NCBI RefSeq assembly: GCF_021412585.1
Contig: NZ_JAKCMI010000028.1
Location: forward strand, 157,851 to 221,850
Direction: 5' to 3'
Length of the DNA stretch: 64,000 nucleotides
DNA from: Halomonas alkalisoli
GTDB lineage: Bacteria; Pseudomonadota; Gammaproteobacteria; Pseudomonadales; Halomonadaceae
Each line of letters begins with the position of its first letter. Position 1 is the stretch's first letter. Both the position numbers and the translations under genes were made by a program. The notes under the pieces were generated by a model. The model saw only the letters and a list, made by a program, of their open reading frames with translations, had not been told where the DNA came from and searched no databases. Of this stretch, positions 62,713-64,000 are shown in pieces.

Positions 62713-64000
62713 GCCATTCCACGAATGAGTCCCCGAGGACCCGCGACGACTGGCAGGCCCTGGCCGCCGGGCTCGCCTTCGAGTCGCGCGCCTATATCGA
62801 CGACGCCTTCGTCGCCGCCGTGAGTGGCGACACCTTCGAGTCGCGCAACCCGGCGACAAACGAGATCCTGGCCCAGGTGGCAAGCTGCGACGCCGTCGAT
62901 GCCGAGCTGGCCGTGACCGCGGCCCGGGCGGCCTTCGCCGGCGGCGAGTGGTCCCGCCTGGCGCCGAGCAAGCGCAAGAAGGTGCTGCTGCGCCTGGCCG
63001 ATCTGATGGAAGCCAACAAGCACGCGCTGGCGCTGCTCGATACCCTGGACATGGGCAAGCCGGTTTCGAGCTCGCTGGGCGACATGAATGGTGCCATCGC
63101 CTGTATCCGCTACCAGGCCGAGTGCATCGACAAGCTCTACGGCGAGGTGGCGCCCACCGGCGAGGACGCCCTGGCGCTGGTGCTGCGCGAGCCCATCGGC
63201 GTGGTGGCGGCCATCGTGCCGTGGAACTTCCCGCTGATGATGACCGCCTGGAAGATCGCCCCGGCGCTGGCCGCCGGCAACAGCGTGATCCTCAAGCCCT
63301 CGGAGAAGTCACCGCTCTCGGCGCTGCGCCTGGCCCAACTGGCGAAGGACGCGGGGATACCGCGTGGGGTGTTCCAGGTGCTGCCCGGCTTCGGCCATAC
63401 CGTGGGCAAGGCGCTGGCGCTCTCCATGGAAGTCGACTGCCTGGCCTTCACCGGCTCCACGGCGGTGGGCAAGCAGCTGATGCAGTACGCCGGCCAGTCC
63501 AACCTCAAGCGGGTCTACCTGGAGTGCGGCGGCAAGTCGCCCAATATCGTCTTCGCCGACTGCAAGGAGCTTGACCGGGTGGCGAGCCACGCCGCCGCGG
63601 CGATCTTCCACAACCAGGGCGAGGTGTGCATCGCCGGCTCCCGGCTGCTGGTGGAGAACGCGATCCGCGAGGAGTTCGTCGAGCGCGTATTGAAAGCGGC
63701 GGAGACCATGCAGCCCGGCGATCCGCTCGACCCCGAGAGCTTCATGGGTGCCATCGTCGACGAGACCCAGCACCGGCGCATCCTCGACTACATCCGCCAG
63801 GGTGTGGAAGAGGGCGCGCGGCTGCGCACCGGTGGCCAGGCCATCGACGGCCCGGGGTTGTTCATTCCGCCCACGGTCTTCGATGGCGTCACGCCACAGA
63901 TGACCATCGGCCGCGAGGAGATCTTCGGCCCGGTGCTGGCGGTGTTCGGCTTCGACAGCGAGGAGGAGGCCGTGGCGATGGCCAACGACACGCCCTACGG
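62709..64000 (+). CDS. puuC: Gamma-glutamyl-gamma-aminobutyraldehyde dehydrogenase-like ALDH, 3' end outside window
   Basis: 430 complete codons of an ALDH of about 495. VPWNFPLMMTAWK near 170, LKPSEKSPLSAL near 195, general base Glu272 in LECGGKSPNIVF and catalytic Cys307 in GEVCIAGSR. PuuC-type enzymes oxidise the aldehyde formed by PuuB or the aminotransferase. Start overlaps the aminotransferase stop. The frame is open to the window edge. Confidence 0.9.
   Translation, partial: MSHSTNESPRTRDDWQALAAGLAFESRAYIDDAFVAAVSGDTFESRNPATNEILAQVASCDAVDAELAVTAARAAFAGGEWSRLAPSKRKKVLLRLADLMEANKHALALLDTLDMGKPVSSSLGDMNGAIACIRYQAECIDKLYGEVAPTGEDALALVLREPIGVVAAIVPWNFPLMMTAWKIAPALAAGNSVILKPSEKSPLSALRLAQLAKDAGIPRGVFQVLPGFGHTVGKALALSMEVDCLAFTGSTAVGKQLMQYAGQSNLKRVYLECGGKSPNIVFADCKELDRVASHAAAAIFHNQGEVCIAGSRLLVENAIREEFVERVLKAAETMQPGDPLDPESFMGAIVDETQHRRILDYIRQGVEEGARLRTGGQAIDGPGLFIPPTVFDGVTPQMTIGREEIFGPVLAVFGFDSEEEAVAMANDTPY

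Overview
This window is a GC-rich, densely coded chromosomal segment. Its housekeeping block (lolB-ispE-prs-rplY-pth-ychF, hemA-prfA-prmC-moeB) together with a bet choline operon points to a halophilic or halotolerant gammaproteobacterium of the Halomonas/Chromohalobacter type. This is inferred from gene content and protein resemblance, not from a search. I see no phage, insertion sequence or CRISPR array; the accessory content is metabolic.

Region by region: (1) 1-2576 holds the end of a choline-to-betaine operon (betI-betB, with a BetI operator) and a tRNA cluster (Met, then three Asn). (2) 2726-4864 holds a rhodanese, a small exported Ala/Glu/Gly-repeat peptide and a DinB-fold protein. (3) 5218-21972 is a sugar-acid island. 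It contains a De Ley-Doudoroff galactonate operon (dgoD-dgoA-dgoK plus a class II pyruvate aldolase), a FAD-linked hydroxyacid dehydrogenase, two FAH-family hydrolases, two SDRs, a PdxA2-type dehydrogenase with a destroyed kinase partner, a TRAP transporter, an LDH2-type dehydrogenase, an FCD-type GntR regulator and a UxaA-type dehydratase. A shared GTATGACA site lies in three of its promoter regions. (4) 22178-37780 is the core genome block: prc, an M18 aminopeptidase, a second identical tRNA-Met, ychF, pth, rplY, prs, ispE, lolB, a TPR lipoprotein, hemA, prfA, prmC, an inserted lrp-like gene and moeB. (5) 37791-47408 is a polyamine uptake and gamma-glutamylation cluster (LysR regulator, puuB-like, puuA-like, potFGHI, second puuB-like). 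(6) 47606-55729 is a tetrahydrofolate-linked one-carbon module: Fhs, a GlxA/GbdR-like regulator, a dimethylglycine oxidase-like flavoprotein, a GcvT/DmdA-like methyltransferase and an MTHFR-like protein. (7) 56045-64000 holds a glycine-zipper protein, an NhaC antiporter, a second puuA-like ligase and puuD-aminotransferase-puuC.

The genes combine into three catabolic themes expected of a marine or saline heterotroph: sugar acids to pyruvate and C2-C3 fragments, polyamines to GABA or succinate via gamma-glutamyl intermediates, and methylated amines (or possibly DMSP-like compounds) via folate-bound C1 units to formate.

The most unusual non-coding structure is a roughly 105-120 bp repeat present three times (25681, 47472, 54696). 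It lies just downstream of genes and folds as a three-way junction whose arms change in compensating pairs between copies. A second notable spot is 55684-55817, where the 3' end of the MTHFR-like gene runs into a mosaic of antiporter and oxidoreductase remnants.
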